From contig NC_085141.1 in NCBI RefSeq assembly GCF_024139115.2, forward strand, positions 404,863,612 to 404,927,611: a stretch of 64,000 bases of DNA. The letters run 5' to 3'. Shown here piece by piece: positions 10,325-22,550 of this stretch. The stretch is from Armigeres subalbatus (taxonomy: Eukaryota > Arthropoda > Insecta > Diptera > Culicidae). A program made the translations under genes and the position numbers. Under the pieces are notes generated by a model. The model ran no database searches. It saw nothing but the letters and a program-made list of their open reading frames with translations, and was not told where the DNA came from. Numbering within the stretch: position 1 is the stretch's first letter; each line of letters begins with the position of its first letter.

Positions 10325-10553
10325 AAAAAAAAATCTGTCTGTCTCACCCTTATAGACTCGGAAACTACTGAACCGATCGGCCTAAAAATGTATATGCAGA
10401 GGTTTTTGGGGTTGGGGTAAGCTTTTAAGATGGTTCGACCTCGCCCTTCTTTGGAAAGGGGGGCTCCCGTTCAAATGAAACAGAAATTGAACTTGAGAAC
10501 TAAGCTGAGAATAAATAATTTTTAGGCGAAACGAAGTTCGTCGGGTCTGCTAG
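10325..10553 (+). mobile_element. Helitron-like 3' fragment ending CTAG|T
   Basis: It starts near CTGTCTGTCTC and has the phrase TAGACTCGGAAACTACTGAA, typical of non-autonomous insect Helitrons. At the 3' end a hairpin GGCGAA-ACGAAG-TTCGTC precedes GGGTCTGCTAG, followed by T, matching the CTRR terminus before an A/T target. It is non-coding. Confidence 0.65.
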
Positions 10554-10559
10554 TAATTT

Positions 10560-11030
10560 AAAAATTTCAAAATTTTCAATTATTACATGCGATTTCTATC
10601 ATTTTTTAGTTTCTAATGACATGCATGATGCGTAGTCAATCAGTTCACAGTTGTTTGGTGTTTATAAACAAATAACCACAGAATGCTGTACTACATGTTG
10701 CATGCGTTGAGTAATAAGAATAATTTGTCAAATATTTTAATTGTTTGGTCAAACTGAGTTACAGAAGGGTTGAGAGAAAGCTTGTTTTACCATCGCTCAA
10801 CATGACAACGTGGCCGAAATCGAAATATGTTTCCATAAGCTGCAACCTTTTCGCCTTTAAGATTGTAAGAGATGTATATCTGATGACATATAAGCAAAGA
10901 TTGTTATTCCTGGATAGTTCCAGTACAGTGGAATTTTCTGTAGTAAAACAAGTTGTGCTACATGGGTGACTTTTTCACATTTTTTTTTCAAATTTCGAGG
11001 TCGCACCACAAATAAGGGCTATGGACAATT
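10560..11030. other. No gene recognised
   Basis: Unique-looking AT-rich DNA. A 74-codon plus frame at 10745-10969 starts with GTG rather than ATG and matches nothing I recognise. Confidence 0.4.
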
Positions 11031-11039
11031 TTATTATCA

Positions 11040-11200
11040 TTGCGCAGTGCACTGGTTGAGTGATAATCTTGAGCCTATGTTCGATCTCATTCGGTGCCAT
11101 TAGCATTTTCCTAGACGAATATTGTCTGGTCACGCCTTCTCTCTGATTGAAAGTAGGGCCGTAGGTTCCGGCCTATATGCAGATGGGTATATATGATACG
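11040..11200 (+). mobile_element. tRNA-derived SINE, plus strand
   Basis: ACTGGTTGAGTGATAATC can serve as an A box and TATGTTCGATCTC, about 30 bases on, as a B box. The downstream phrase GTCTGGTCACGCCTTC is shared with the minus-strand SINE at 49720-49920. The family could be a Feilai-like SINE, but the name is not certain. Confidence 0.5.
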
Positions 11201-11390
11201 TGGGGTCTAGGTGTGGAAGTGAAATCGTTTTGTACTTTTTGTGATCGTCATTTTTCATGCAATCTTTTCGTTATAAAGATGCTAACCTGTAGTCTCATTC
11301 TTTAACCAAGTAAAAAAAAAATTAGCGCCTTATTTTTGACATAAAAAGAGTTTCTACTCTTGGTTGTTTTGTACTTGTTTGGCTCGTTTT

Positions 11391-11636
11391 TTACCCAGGA
11401 ACAAATTCGGTATAAGAATGTGAACTTTGAAAGCCACGTTTGACCTCTTTTGTATCAATGTTTGTTAAGAAAGTAGTTCCTTCAATTTTCCTTGTTGCTC
11501 GATCAGCTAGAATCGCCAGTTTCTCTTTCAAGTAACAGGGGTTGGTATATTTCTCGCCAAAGCCACTGCTCTCCTCTTCAAATAGTTCCAGCGCAAACTG
11601 TAATAAATGAAGACCATGTCGTGGTACCCTGATAAC
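11391..11636 (-). CDS. Terminal coding exon of an unidentified gene
   Basis: Read on the minus strand, a pyrimidine tract TTTCTTTCTTTTTTTCAAAG ends in a splice-acceptor AG at 11638-11637. The exon then runs open in phase 0 for 81 codons to TAA at 11393-11391. The peptide has normal soluble-protein composition. It starts VIRVPRHGLHLLQFALELFE, continues through YTNPCYLKEKLAILADRATR, and ends HSYTEFVPG. There is no ATG start, so upstream exons must lie at higher coordinates, but I could not find one; the flanking 3 kb looks intronic. Downstream of the stop there is no perfect AATAAA, only AAAATAAGG near 11325-11340. I do not recognise the family. The alternative is a chance frame or a transposase fragment; the acceptor fit and amino-acid composition favour a real exon. 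Confidence 0.5.
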   Translation of the reverse strand, partial: VIRVPRHGLHLLQFALELFEEESSGFGEKYTNPCYLKEKLAILADRATRKIEGTTFLTNIDTKEVKRGFQSSHSYTEFVPG

Positions 11637-11639
11637 CTT

Positions 11640-14574
11640 TGAAAAAAAGAAAGAAATTCACTAAAAATTCATAAAATTAAATGGTACTCGGAAAACAAAT
11701 ATTAGAAAAGAAAATGATAAAATGTAACAAAATATGTAGAAATTGGTTGAAGTTTGATCAAGTTTTGCCATGATTTGATATTATTTATATTATTTATCTA
11801 ATAATGGTGAAACGTGATATAGCTTATGACAATCATGATTTGCAAGTTGATCAACGTCCTATGTAATTTTTTTTGTACTTAAACATGATTCTTTTAAATT
11901 AAATTTAAGTTCATCACTGATTGGTCATTTAGTTTGATTTTATTTCTAAATGAACGAAACTGAGAGAAAAATATTACCAAATCATTAACCAACGAATGGT
12001 TCAAACGCTGCTGTTGGTCAAAGGGTACACAACAAGTCTTACGTCCGATTGCGAGAGAAATAAATGATGATTGCTGGCCGGTGCAACTTGCGTGACGACG
12101 TGGTCAGGTTGGCCCTTCGCCGCCGCTTTGTTGCCATCTAACTCTTCTTCTTTCGGTCCGGGGCCGGCCGGACGGGTTTCTCATTTTTTTGTTCCTCTTT
12201 TATTTTGTTGTTTTTATGTTCCTTCTTTCGCATGATGAAGTGCGAAGAATCCACTTAGTCCACGGCACCAGGTGCGAGTATTAGCCTGCTCCAGTCGGTG
12301 CGGTGCACTTTTTTTTTGTTGGCTGCTCGTAATTTCGGTTTCATTCTAGGTTAGGGTCGGTCGGGCGACGGTTTTTTATTTCAGGGTGGAAGTTATTTTT
12401 ATGGAAATGGTGGGTAATTATACGATTCTCACTCAATTTATTTTTGGCGCTGTATTTTTTCTTTCTTCGGAAGTATTTATGGTAATAATTTCGGCAGTGT
12501 TATTTTTCAGCTTCTACTGGTCGCAATTACGTTCACTCTTAACCTGTGCCTATATTTTTTGTGTAGGTCGATTCTCTGTGCGAACTTGACTTAGATCCAT
12601 GAAGACTTCCTATCGACTAGGTATATCAGAAAAATCTATATAAAAGATGAACTGTAGGTACACTTTCTGTGTTCCGAAATGAACTGCAATCATTCAATTT
12701 CTATCACCTTTTATGTGATTTTTCCATGCGATCAAAAGGTAATTTCCCATTTTATCTGCCATGCTTGCAATAATCGCAATTGTATTCAAATTCAACGACA
12801 TATGGCGGCTGTCGAGAGTAATTTCATCATGATTTTTTTTCCACATTCACTCAAGAAGCAATTGTCCCTAATCAATCACACACTTTGCACATTCCAAAAC
12901 CTCTCAACCGATGGCGGAAGAGATTGTCGAAGAAGGAGAAAATTTCAAATCAAACCAATCATATCGATCTCCCCTGGGTGTGCAACAGCAGCCGCAGTGC
13001 GGCGAGCCTTCAATTTCCTATAGATTGCAATTGCTGAATGCCATTACTGTTGTTCATGTTCGCATATGTAATCCCTCGGTGTTCACACCGAGCTTTAACT
13101 CATTCAATCATCAGCACACGCGGCCCGGCACGGCTGCTCACAACGCGCACCGGCCAGACAAAAGTAACGAAACCATCCGAAATGATTATTTAGCGCTCTC
13201 CCAACAGCAATTCCCATATGTTGCACTGCAGTGTCGGTAGTCAGCTTTTGAATCACTTTCATGCGGAGGGAGCTTCAGTTGCCAATATGTGCTTTTTCTA
13301 TCTACCAACAGGCACGATCTGCTTCAAAGCCGCCACAGGTGGGTCTCAATTATGAAGATCTTAGATTTGTTTTTATTTAAGTCGATGATTTTGCAACTTC
13401 AAGTGGGTATTTTTTTATGAAATATTTTTATAGTGTCTTAAATATGAGCATCGAAAATACTGTTTGAATTGTTTGATAACGAATTCGAGTGATTACGGAA
13501 CAAACAAAAATGCATAAAATGGGTCACAGCCAGAATACGGTCAATCAAGACAGTAGATTTTTCACAAATAAAATCTTGCAAATCAACGAAATATAAAATA
13601 AAACTCATAAAACCAGGGCACACCTGTAGTACAAGTCGGAATGGCGAACATTTCACTTTCATTTTTGTCCCCACTCCTATCTTGGTCTCTAGTTCTCTTC
13701 CTATTGAGCCCGCAGGGGATTTTACGTGTCAGGAAAGATTTTTATTACCGTTTTTTTTGCGACCAACTCAGCTGCTGTTATTGACGTTGCCGGCGACCGT
13801 AGCCTAGTGTCTAAAGGAAACTTTCATTGCCCTGGCCAAGGAGATCAAATCGAGTCTAAGTTGCCGAAGCCGAACTAAGTATAGGTACAGCCGGTCGGGC
13901 CGAGACTATTTTCACTTTTGAGAGCTCTATCTTTCGGCACGGCTGTCAGATGTGATTTCGATATCGACGATTCCCATTTTATGGATTTTCTGTTCGCAGT
14001 TAAAATCGTGAACGCACGGCGGCGCACGGCTTATTCGAGCAGAACGTGAAATGGTTATAACAATTTCAAACGATTTCGAGAAGTTTTCGGATGCTCGCTT
14101 GTGGGGCACACCCTCGCCCAAACGATCAAAGCCGTGGCATCAGCAGGGCAGTAAAGCATCTAATTCAATAGTTCGTAAAAATCTAATTTGGCATCCCATT
14201 AGTGTGTCATCGCATTCGCAGCTTATCGCCACTCGGTAACAAAGAACAAGCCGTGATTCTCAGTTGGGGCGTATGGACTAAAATGCGACCTTAACCGATT
14301 CAATACGGATGGGTTTCATGACCCAAGACGAAAATCAGCTGTCAAAAATCGGTTTTAGGAGATAGAGCCTAGCTTTCCTTAGCAAAAATGTTAAAGAATT
14401 GACTGTTCCATCCAGGAAAAATATAGAAAAATCAGGATAAGGGCACAAGGACGATCTAGATTTGATGATCTAAGCAATAAACACCGTACTTAACCATATT
14501 CTGGTTAAATACTCGAATACGAAATGCATCCTGATAAAATTATTCAACTGTCCATCGACATGATAAATCTATAG
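11640..14574. other. No gene recognised; probable intron or intergenic DNA
   Basis: This is mostly unique-looking sequence. It holds overlapping plus frames at 12679-13240 with neither splice context nor domain, and a GC-richer, repeat-free block at 12030-12370 and 13780-14260 that could be regulatory. A 62-codon frame from the ATG at 14051 is not convincing. If the exon at 11391 is real, part of this is its upstream intron. Confidence 0.4.
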
Positions 14575-16503
14575 TTTCTTGAAAGGAGGCTTCCGAGCCT
14601 CTTGAATGGAGGCTTCCGAGTCTCTTGAAAGGAGGCTTCCGAGCCTCTTGAAAGGAGGCTTCCGAGCCTCTTGAAAGAAGGCTTCCGGGCCTCTTGAAAG
14701 GAGGCTTCCGGGCCTCTTGAAAGGAGGCCTGGGCCTCTTGAAAGGAGGCTTCAGGCCTCTTGAAAGGGGCTGAGCCTCTTGAAAGGAGGCTTGAGCCTCT
14801 TGAAAGGAGGCTTCTGAGCCTCTTGAAAGGAGGCTTCCAGGCCTCTTGAAAGGAGGCTTCGAGGCCTCTTGAAAGGAGGCTTCTGAGCCTCTTGAAAGGA
14901 GGCTTCCTGAGCCTCTTGAAAGGAGGCTCTGAGCCTCTTGAAATGAGGCTTCCTGAGCCTCTTGAAATGAGGCCTGAACCTCTTGAAATGAGGCTTCTGA
15001 ACCTCTTGAAAGGAGGCTTCCGAGCCTCTTGAAAGGAGGCTTCTGAGCCTCTTGAAAGGAGGCTTCCAGGCCTCTTGAAAGGAGGCTGAGGCCTCTTGAA
15101 AGGAGGCTTGAGCCTCTTGAAAGGAGGCTTCTGAGCCTCTTGAAAGGAGGCTTTGAGGCCTCTTGAAAGGAGGCTTCTGAGCCTCTTGAAAGGAGGCTTG
15201 AGCCTCTTGAAAGGAGGCTTCTGAGCCTCTTGAAAGGAGGCTTCCTGAGCCTCTTGAAAGGAGGCTCTGAGCCTCTTGAAAGGAGGCTTCTGAGCTCTTG
15301 AAAGGAGGCTTCTGAGCCTCTTGAAAGGAGGCCTGAGCCTCTTGAAAGGAGGCTTCTGAGCCTCTTGAAAGGAGGCTTCCTGAGCCTCTTGAAAGGAGGC
15401 TTCCAGGCCTCTTGAAAGGAGGCTTCCAGGCCTCTTGAAAGGAGGCTTCTGAGCCTCTTGAAAGGAGGCTTCCTGAGCCTCTTGAAAGGAGGCTTCCAGG
15501 CCTCATGAAAGAAGGCTCTGAGCCTCTTGAAAGGAGGCTTCCAGGCCTCTTGAAAGGAGGCTCTGAGGCCTCTTGAAAGGAGGCTTCCTGAGCCTCTTGA
15601 AAGGAGGCTTCCTGAACCTCTTGAAATGAGGCTTCTGAACCTCTTGAAAGGAGGCTTCCTGAGCCTCTTGAAAGGAGGCTTCTGAGCCTCTTGAAAGGAG
15701 GCTTCTGAGCCTCTTGAAAGGAGGCTTCTGAGGCCTCTTGAAAGGAGGCTTCTGAGCCTCTTGAAAGGAGGCTTGAGCCTCTTGAAAGGAGGCTTCTGAG
15801 CCTCTTGAAAGGAGGCTCTGAGCCTCTTGAAAGGAGGCTTCCAGGCCTCTTGAAAGGAGGCTGAGCCTCTTGAAAGGAGGCTTCCGAGCCTCTTGAAAGG
15901 AGGCTTCCGAGCCTCTTGAAAGGAGGCTTCCGAGCCTCTTGAAAGGAGGCTTCCGAGCCTCTTGAAAGGAGGCTTCCGATCCTCTTGCCCGGAGGCTTCT
16001 GATCCTCTTGAAAGGAGGCTTCCGATCCTCTTGAAAGGAGGCTTCCGAGGCCTCTTGAAAGGAGGCTTCCGAGGCCTCTTGAAAGGAGGCTTCCGAGCCT
16101 CTTGAAAGGAGGCTTCCGAGCCTCTTGAAAGGAGGCTTCCGAGCCTCTTGAAAGGAGGCTTCCTGAGCCTCTTGAAAGGAGGCCTGAGCCTCTTGAAAGG
16201 AGGCTTGAGCCTCTTGAAAGGAGGCTTGAGCCTCTTGAAAGGAGGCTTCTGAGCCTCTTGAAAGGAGGCTTCTGAGCCTCTTGAAAGGAGGCTGAGCCTC
16301 TTGAAAGGAGGCTTCCTGAGCCTCTTGAAAGGAGGCTTCCAGGCCTCTTGAAAGGAGGCTTCCGAGCCTCTTGAAAGGAGGCTTCCGAGCCTCTTGAAAG
16401 GAGGCTTCCGAGCCTCTTGAAAGGAGGCTTCCGAGCCTCTTGAAAGGAGGCTTCCGAGCCTCTTGAAAGGAGGCTTCCGAGCCTCTTGAAAGGAGGTTTC
16501 TCT
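14575..16503. repeat. 1.9 kb hairpin-forming minisatellite (about 23-bp unit)
   Basis: Roughly 80 tandem units of CCTCTTGAAAGGAGG followed by a variable CTTCCGAG-type spacer. The phrase GAGGCT-TCCG-AGCCTC at each junction is a perfect 6-bp stem with a 4-base loop, so either strand can fold into a chain of hairpins. Spacer variants (CTTCCGAG, CTTCTGAG, CTTCCTGAG, CTCTGAG, CTTGAG, CTGAG, CTTCCAGG) change unit length from about 20 to 24 bp. The CTTCCGAG form dominates both ends and 15880-16145; the middle is mixed. The minus strand carries no stop trinucleotide in the consensus unit in any frame, which alone explains the long frames there. One unit at about 15980 has CTTGCCCGG instead of CTTGAAAGG. 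Confidence 0.97.
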
Positions 16504-17045
16504 AATCAACACACAAGCTTGGGAACCTAAGATTTGCTCTGTTAGTCTTGTAGACCTCCAAGATCTGAACTCAAAAGTGGTTCGGAGTATCATAGATATT
16601 CTTGGAACATTGTATTTTGCATGTACTGGTGTAATGATGCTCTATGGGTCTTCTCCAATAACACACAAGTTCGGGAGCCTATGAATCGCTTTCGGAGCTC
16701 CAAGATTTGAGCTCAAAAATGGATTGGAGTACAGTAGATATTCAGGAAAGATTGTGATTTGTATTTACTGATGTAATGATGTCCCATGGGGCTTCTCAAA
16801 TTCACCACACAAGCTTGGGAGCTTATGAATCTCTCTGTTAGTCTTGTAGACCTCCAAGATCTGAACTCAAAAGTGGTTCGGAGTATCGTAGATATTCTTT
16901 GAATATTGTATTTTGCATGTACTGGCGTAATTATGTCCCATGGAGCTTCTCCAACAAACACACATGCTCGGAAACCTATGAACCAGTCTTTTGAACTTTT
17001 AGACCTCCAAAATCTAAACTCAAGAATAGTTTTGAGTAAAGTTGA
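16504..17045. repeat. Tandem repeat of about 150 bp, 3.6 copies
   Basis: The landmark CACACAAG-TT-GGGA recurs at 16510, 16662, 16806 and 16959 (spacings 152, 144 and 153). Each unit then has GACCTCCAAGATCTGAACTC or a variant, GGAGTA, and TGTACTGG-GTAAT near its end. The repeat abuts the minisatellite with no gap, so the minisatellite may have expanded inside it. Confidence 0.85.
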
Positions 17046-20000
17046 TGTTCTGATAACGATAGCGATTTATTAAAAATAGTTTTATTATGTCTCAAGTAGC
17101 ATTTCCAACTTCAAGTAACGATTGCTTGAAAATGCTTTGTTCTTTATGTAGATCATCAAGATCTGAACTCAAGGAGGTTTTGAATTCCTAGAAGATCTCA
17201 AAAAAATATTTTCCCTCATGTTTCCACGTTTTCGTGGTTTGCATGTATGGTGACAAAAACCGTATCGAATTGCTTTATTTAAAACTGAACTGTATGTTGA
17301 GAACTGATTTCTAATATTTAAATAGAAAGGATCTATTTTTCCGTACCAACCTAATTCAAGACCCAGAAAATAATTCTAATGACCGTATTGTACCATTTGC
17401 GGCCTTTTATGTATCTAGCCCAAATGAAAGGCCAGAACTTTTCGTTGCAAGCCCGTACAAAAAACACGGCAAACGGAAAGATCTCGCAAATGTACCACAA
17501 ACACGCGTTCTCTACACCATTCAACGAGGTATTCTTCCTCGCAAAGAGAGGTACAGAGCGAGGTGTGTGATTTGGGCGTTGTTGCTCGGTGCGCTTTGTA
17601 TCCACAATAATGCTCGAGCACTCTACCCGTCGTGCCTTCGATCTCGAGTCGAGTTCTCGCCTGTTGCTGGGAAGCACCTTCCACTACGCGAAGGCATGCA
17701 TGCCGAGCTGATTTTCGATCCGTTGCGAGTCGTTAAAGCCCACCGCATCGGTTACATAAATGTGTGCGTTTTTTGCCCGTGAGCTGCTTCCGGCCTAGCG
17801 TTTGTGCGCTGCTGATGCTCTGCCGCCTAACATTTGTTTTCTTATTTGAGGCTTACCAGCATAAGAAGTTCGGAAAGGTGGGCTTGGTTACTTACTTTAT
17901 TACCAGCTCTTGACTGACTTTCTGATGGCGGTGAAGGAAAGTAGTGTGTGGGATCGGGTCGAAATGATGTTGGGTTGGCATGGAAAGTGTGTCTCTATTG
18001 TGATGCAACGCTAACCCGTTTTTGTGCGGCCAAGTTCAACTTGATAAATGATACGATTATGCGTTCAATCGTTGGTACTTGAAGTTAAAGATTGATGCAT
18101 ACTTGAAAATAAATATAAATATTGCCAGCTGATTTTTTATTCGTACATGCTTTTTTCCCATTTCTCAAAAACATTATGAATACTTCAGAGAAGTAAATAA
18201 TGGATTGGGTCAATGTTTTTGGATTCACAAAAGAAACGTTTCTTTGTTGGCATGTGTATCGCCAGTGCGACTCCCCACGGAATTAGTTTTCAATCATCGC
18301 CGTGTTCACGCAATTTTCCAATCCACCCACTAACGGCTGAGAGAAAGAACACGTCCGAACCAAATTACCACCGCCAAATCACGACCACATGATTTATGAG
18401 CCTGTGCGAGGCGCGTTGAATCCATAGTATCACCGCCACCGCAAGCATGCAAACAAAAAAAAATTCGATCGAGCGAGATGGAATCAATTGCCCTACGTCG
18501 GGAAAAAAATGGTTATCGATTTTTTCTACTTTAGTTCATGAAAAAAAGGCATTAAACCAAATAAGGGGAGATGGGGGTAATTTACCGTAGGTGAACAAAA
18601 GATAATTGATGAGTGTTTTTACTTCAGTCGATAGATAACTGAGTTCTGATAGAATAATGTTGTTCTCGTCATTAGTAAGCGCACCAACCATTGTGAATCA
18701 ATACAGGGATACAAATTTGGAAGTAGTGATTTATCAAAAATATTGGTCACCATTATCAATTAGTTAACTAATTACCTATCAACTATTGAAAAAAATTTAT
18801 TATTATTTTCAGTGGTTTTTTACATGCGTGCAACGTGTAGACATGTTTTGCAATTTTGAAATGATGAATTAGTTTTAGAAATTAAATGTTTAGGCATCTT
18901 CAGTCTCGTTGGCCAAACATATGGTGCCATCTTCTCCTACAAAGACGACTAGAACGCAAAGTGAAAAATGTGCTGGTAGGTTCTGGAGCACCATCCCCAT
19001 AGTCATCATCTCACCGCAAAAACCAAAATATGGAACCATTGAATTTTATTTATTACTGTTATTTTGTTTCTGCCTCACTTCCAAGCCGACGCCACAAACC
19101 ACCTTGTGCGCTGTGTGGCGCGGTTGAAAATTAAAAAGTTCGCAACAGAATAATAATTGCCACTTCAGAACTATTTCCTCCACTACTGGCTGGCCTTTCG
19201 CTCTGGTGCTGTGAGTTTCTGAGTAATTACCGCACGTGAACTTTCCCGGAGTTTTCGTGGTTTGGGATTCTCCTTCCCGTTCTCAACATTCCGCGTTCCG
19301 CTGGACCATCACGCACCATAGTCGCACTCATATGCAACGGATACCTTCCGTAGCTGGGCCATCTTCAATTTTCATAAAATGCCACCTCAACCGAAGAATG
19401 CGACGCAGAGAGAAAAAATACATTTCCGTAGCACACTCGCGCGAAATGCAAACAGAGGAAAAAAAATCTGATGACTAAGGAATTTTCCTCGAATACCCAC
19501 CGTGCAGCAATCGTCATTTTTCCACGGATTTCTCAGAAAAAAAACGGCCGTCCCTTCCACTCGGTTTGCGATATTTTCGTTAGTATTTTTATTTATTTAT
19601 GGCTTGGAGAAAAATAGTTGTTTCATTATTGTGCTGGATGGCTGCAACCACAATTGGCTGCCGGGGGCGTACCTAGGCCATTTATTCGGTAAAGATGTGA
19701 AAAATTGGAGACGGCTTCAAAACGATGGTTGGAATGCGCTTTGGAGATTCCAGAACAGAAGAATTGCGCGTCAGTTTGGTGGGAAACGGTGATTCTCTGA
19801 CGGTTTTCTGAATTCTTCAGATGAAATGAACGGACAGGAAGTGGCTGATGAATGCTTAAAAATAACTCGGGAGTAAATAATTCGACAGTGACCGCAAGTG
19901 AGCCGTGATTAGCAGGTATCAGGTATCAGAACGTCGGCTCCAGAAGCACGTTCACTTCAATTCGGGAGATTTGTGCCATCGCCTTCACAACCTTTCTCAT

Positions 20001-20344
20001 CACGCACCTGACGGAAAAGGAAGTGAACAAAAAGGAAAGGAATATGGATGGGAGAAAAATGGGAAGTTTGGGAAAGGGACCCTTGAAGAGGGCATACAAC
20101 GTACAAAAGCTCATAGCTCCTTACCACAACGGGTTATGAACAACAGAATACTCTGAAGGTTCAGGTTTCTGAAGTTAATTTCAATGAATAAGTGTTAACC
20201 AAATATTTGGAAACGCAGTCACATATATTTACCATGTGATAGTTTAGTCGGCAGTGACCTGTCAAGGCCGTGACTAAAACACTGCAATTATGTTTAGACA
20301 GATTGGCTAAATAGTTTGCTACTACTGGAGATGGCTCTCAAATA
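17046..20344. other. No gene recognised
   Basis: Largely unique sequence. Overlapping frames on both strands at 17351-17782 and plus frames at 18909-20156 were inspected and none has a domain, signal peptide or splice context that I can defend. The block 17560-17780 and the block 19140-19330 are richer in G+C than their surroundings. Confidence 0.4.
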
Positions 20345-21640
20345 TACAATTTTGTTTGTCGACATGGATCCAAACTACTCCAATATCGTTTGTGCTGAGT
20401 GACAGCCCAAGAGGTAATCAAACGCTTCACCCAACCCAACACTTAGATATTGGTATAGCTGACTCAGGACCAAAAAAGTCTTGTGATGCTCCAGTGCGAG
20501 CTAACTCATCAGCCCATTCGTTTCCAGCTATGGAAGAATGGCCAGGTACCCATATAAGGTGCAACGTATTAACTGAATTCAGTTCCTCAATTTATGCGAT
20601 TACTGACTTCGACCTTGATTTGTCCGAAGCGAAGGCTTTGATAGCTGCTTGGCTATCTGAACAGAAGTATATTACTTTGCCCATTATGTGTTATGCAAAT
20701 GTTTCTGCTTGAAAAACAGTGCAGTGTCTACCCAGTGAGTGGGACTGTTCCAATCTTAGCTCACGCGAGTATACACCTGCACACGCTCTACCTAAGAAGA
20801 GGGAGCCGTCAGTGTAACAAACAATGCTGTCCGACATACTTCTCTCCAAATAGCCAGATGTCCACTCATCCCGCGAGGGGAATTGTGTTGAAAATGTCCT
20901 ATTAAAAAAAATATTAACGTGTGTGAGATCACTTGGAGCGTTCTGTCCCAATCAACCATAAGTTGTAACAACGAAGTGTGTATAGAACGGCGGTTTACAG
21001 GATTCTCTTCCATGAAACCGAGATTCCATAATCGGTAAGTACAAGAAAGTGCTTCTTGTTTGAGATGTATGTGTAGTGAGACCACGTCGAAGAGAACTTC
21101 GAGAGCCGCCGTGGGAGTAGAAGAGAACGCACCAGTCATTGCCATTAGGCACATCCTTTGAAGGTGTCCTAATTTAGACTGAATTGTCCTAACTTCACCC
21201 TTTTGCCACCACACAAGACATCCATAAGCCAAAATTGGTCGTACAACTGTTGTGTAAATCCATTTGATATATTTGAATTTAAGACCCCAAGTTTTTGACT
21301 CTGAACTCAATGTTAGGCGTCCAGGAGAGCTTGGAATCAAGAATTGGTCCCACACACTTTACCTGATCCGTTCCATTGATTTCAGAGTCAAAAAGATGTA
21401 ATGGGCGAATGCCATTGCAGTTACGGTTTTCCGTGAAAAGTACAATAGATGGTTGATTCGGATTAACCGAAAAGCCATATTGGCGACACCAACTTTCAAC
21501 TGCCTGAAGAGCGTTTTGCATCAGATCGAATAGAGTAGTAATACACAAGTGCTTTTGAGCAAATGCTCTCTCGATGTCGTAGACAACCTTGTGTAGAAGA
21601 GTCACAGTGGACCAGGGATTGATCCCTAAAGAGAATGAAC
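20345..21640 (-). pseudogene. I/R1/LOA-type LINE remnant: RT C-terminal part plus RNase H
   Basis: On the minus strand, 21600 to about 21300 encodes the end of a reverse transcriptase (DLMQNALQAVESWCRQYGFS, then VGPILDSKLSW). After a frameshift, 21290-20960 continues with KYIKWIYTTVVRPILAYGCL, VWWQKGEVRTIQSKLGHLQR and a MAMTGAFSSTPTAALEVL block. A further shift leads into RNase H: CYTDGSLFLGRACAGVY (about 20860-20810), YFCSDSQAAIKAF (about 20690-20620), an in-frame TAA, then LHLIWVPGHSSIAGNEWADE (about 20570-20500). The acidic residues of YTDGS and SDSQ and the closing N-E-ADELA motif are visible. An RNase H after the RT points to the I, R1 or LOA groups, not Jockey or RTE. The YADD segment is gone and at least two frameshifts and a stop make it inactive. 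The plus frame at 20356-20712 is its antisense. Confidence 0.8.
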
Positions 21641-22405
21641 AAGTCTCTCACTTATCATCTCTGTATACAAATATGATATCTAGCATAAATACCGCGAGCG
21701 ACTTTTTTCGCAAGCTGTCATGATCAGGGTTTGCAGAAATCGCTCTTAATAGATAACGAATAACGATAAAAGAGAGGCAAAAACTGTTCCGAATCATAAC
21801 AAGCCATGATAATAAATTTATCAAACTTGTATACAAGTGCGAAAAAACAGAATCGGATAGGCAGCCCCCACAGAAAAATAGTGATTCTCGCTTTGTTTTC
21901 GCTCATTTCGTGTTGGTTACTGCACAGCTGTGTAGAATAAGTTGGAATCCGTCATCAGAGCCAGTGCTCCCCGCATTTGGAGCTTTCTAAAAGAAATTTA
22001 TCATGGGGTATACCCTCCCGAATCAGTTCTCCTAACCATCCATTCATAGGCACGGTAAGCATAAAGCCGCATCACACCAAGAATTAGGGTTCACCTGTAT
22101 GGTGGACTTTTACCACTGGAACAGGCAATCCGTAGCGTTATTCTTAGCCAGACAACCGGCTGCCGACACCACACGGCTATCTAGGCTGTTCGTGGAGAGA
22201 AGTTGACATTGACTTTACGTCAACTCTCAATGTGGCCGAACAGCCAATCAAATCTCAAAGTGTCGCTGAATAATAACGATAATTATTAATCCATCCTCCG
22301 CCTTCGTCTAACACAAATATTCAAAGGATTTCTAGACATTGGCCAAATTCGATAAACTAACATGTTTCTGTTAGACAATGGAATTTGCAAATAACGTGGG
22401 ATAAG
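21641..22405. other. No gene recognised
   Basis: Unique-looking sequence between the LINE and a small MITE. A short inverted pair TTGACATTGACTTTACGTCAA lies near 22203-22222. Confidence 0.4.
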
Positions 22406-22407
22406 TA

Positions 22408-22550
22408 CCCAGTTAACACAAAATCGTATGTGATGCAACATAAGTTGCAAAACTAGGGGCGATATACGTACATATTGCATGGGGAAGTACCTATATGGCA
22501 TCCACTTTAGCATCTTATGTGACATCATATACGATCTTGTGTTGTCTGGG
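22408..22550. mobile_element. Small TIR MITE, copy 2 of 3, with TA duplication
   Basis: Ends CCCAGTTAACACAAAATCG and, inverted, CCCAGACAACACAAGATCG are flanked by TA on both sides (22406-22407 and 22551-22552). The length is 143 bp and there is no coding capacity. It is the best-preserved copy of the family also seen at 4168 and 52964. Confidence 0.8.

Noticed and set aside
12679..13240. Two overlapping plus frames (114 and 109 codons)
   Set aside because: No domain or exon boundaries; two frames competing over the same DNA suggest chance.
14569..16593. 674-codon minus-strand frame (and a 251-codon one in another frame)
   Set aside because: It is the hairpin minisatellite read through. The unit has no stop on that strand in any frame, so long frames are unavoidable and carry no coding evidence.
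20356..20712. 118-codon plus frame
   Set aside because: Antisense to the RNase H end of the LINE; the minus strand gives recognisable WVPGHSSIAGNEWADE.
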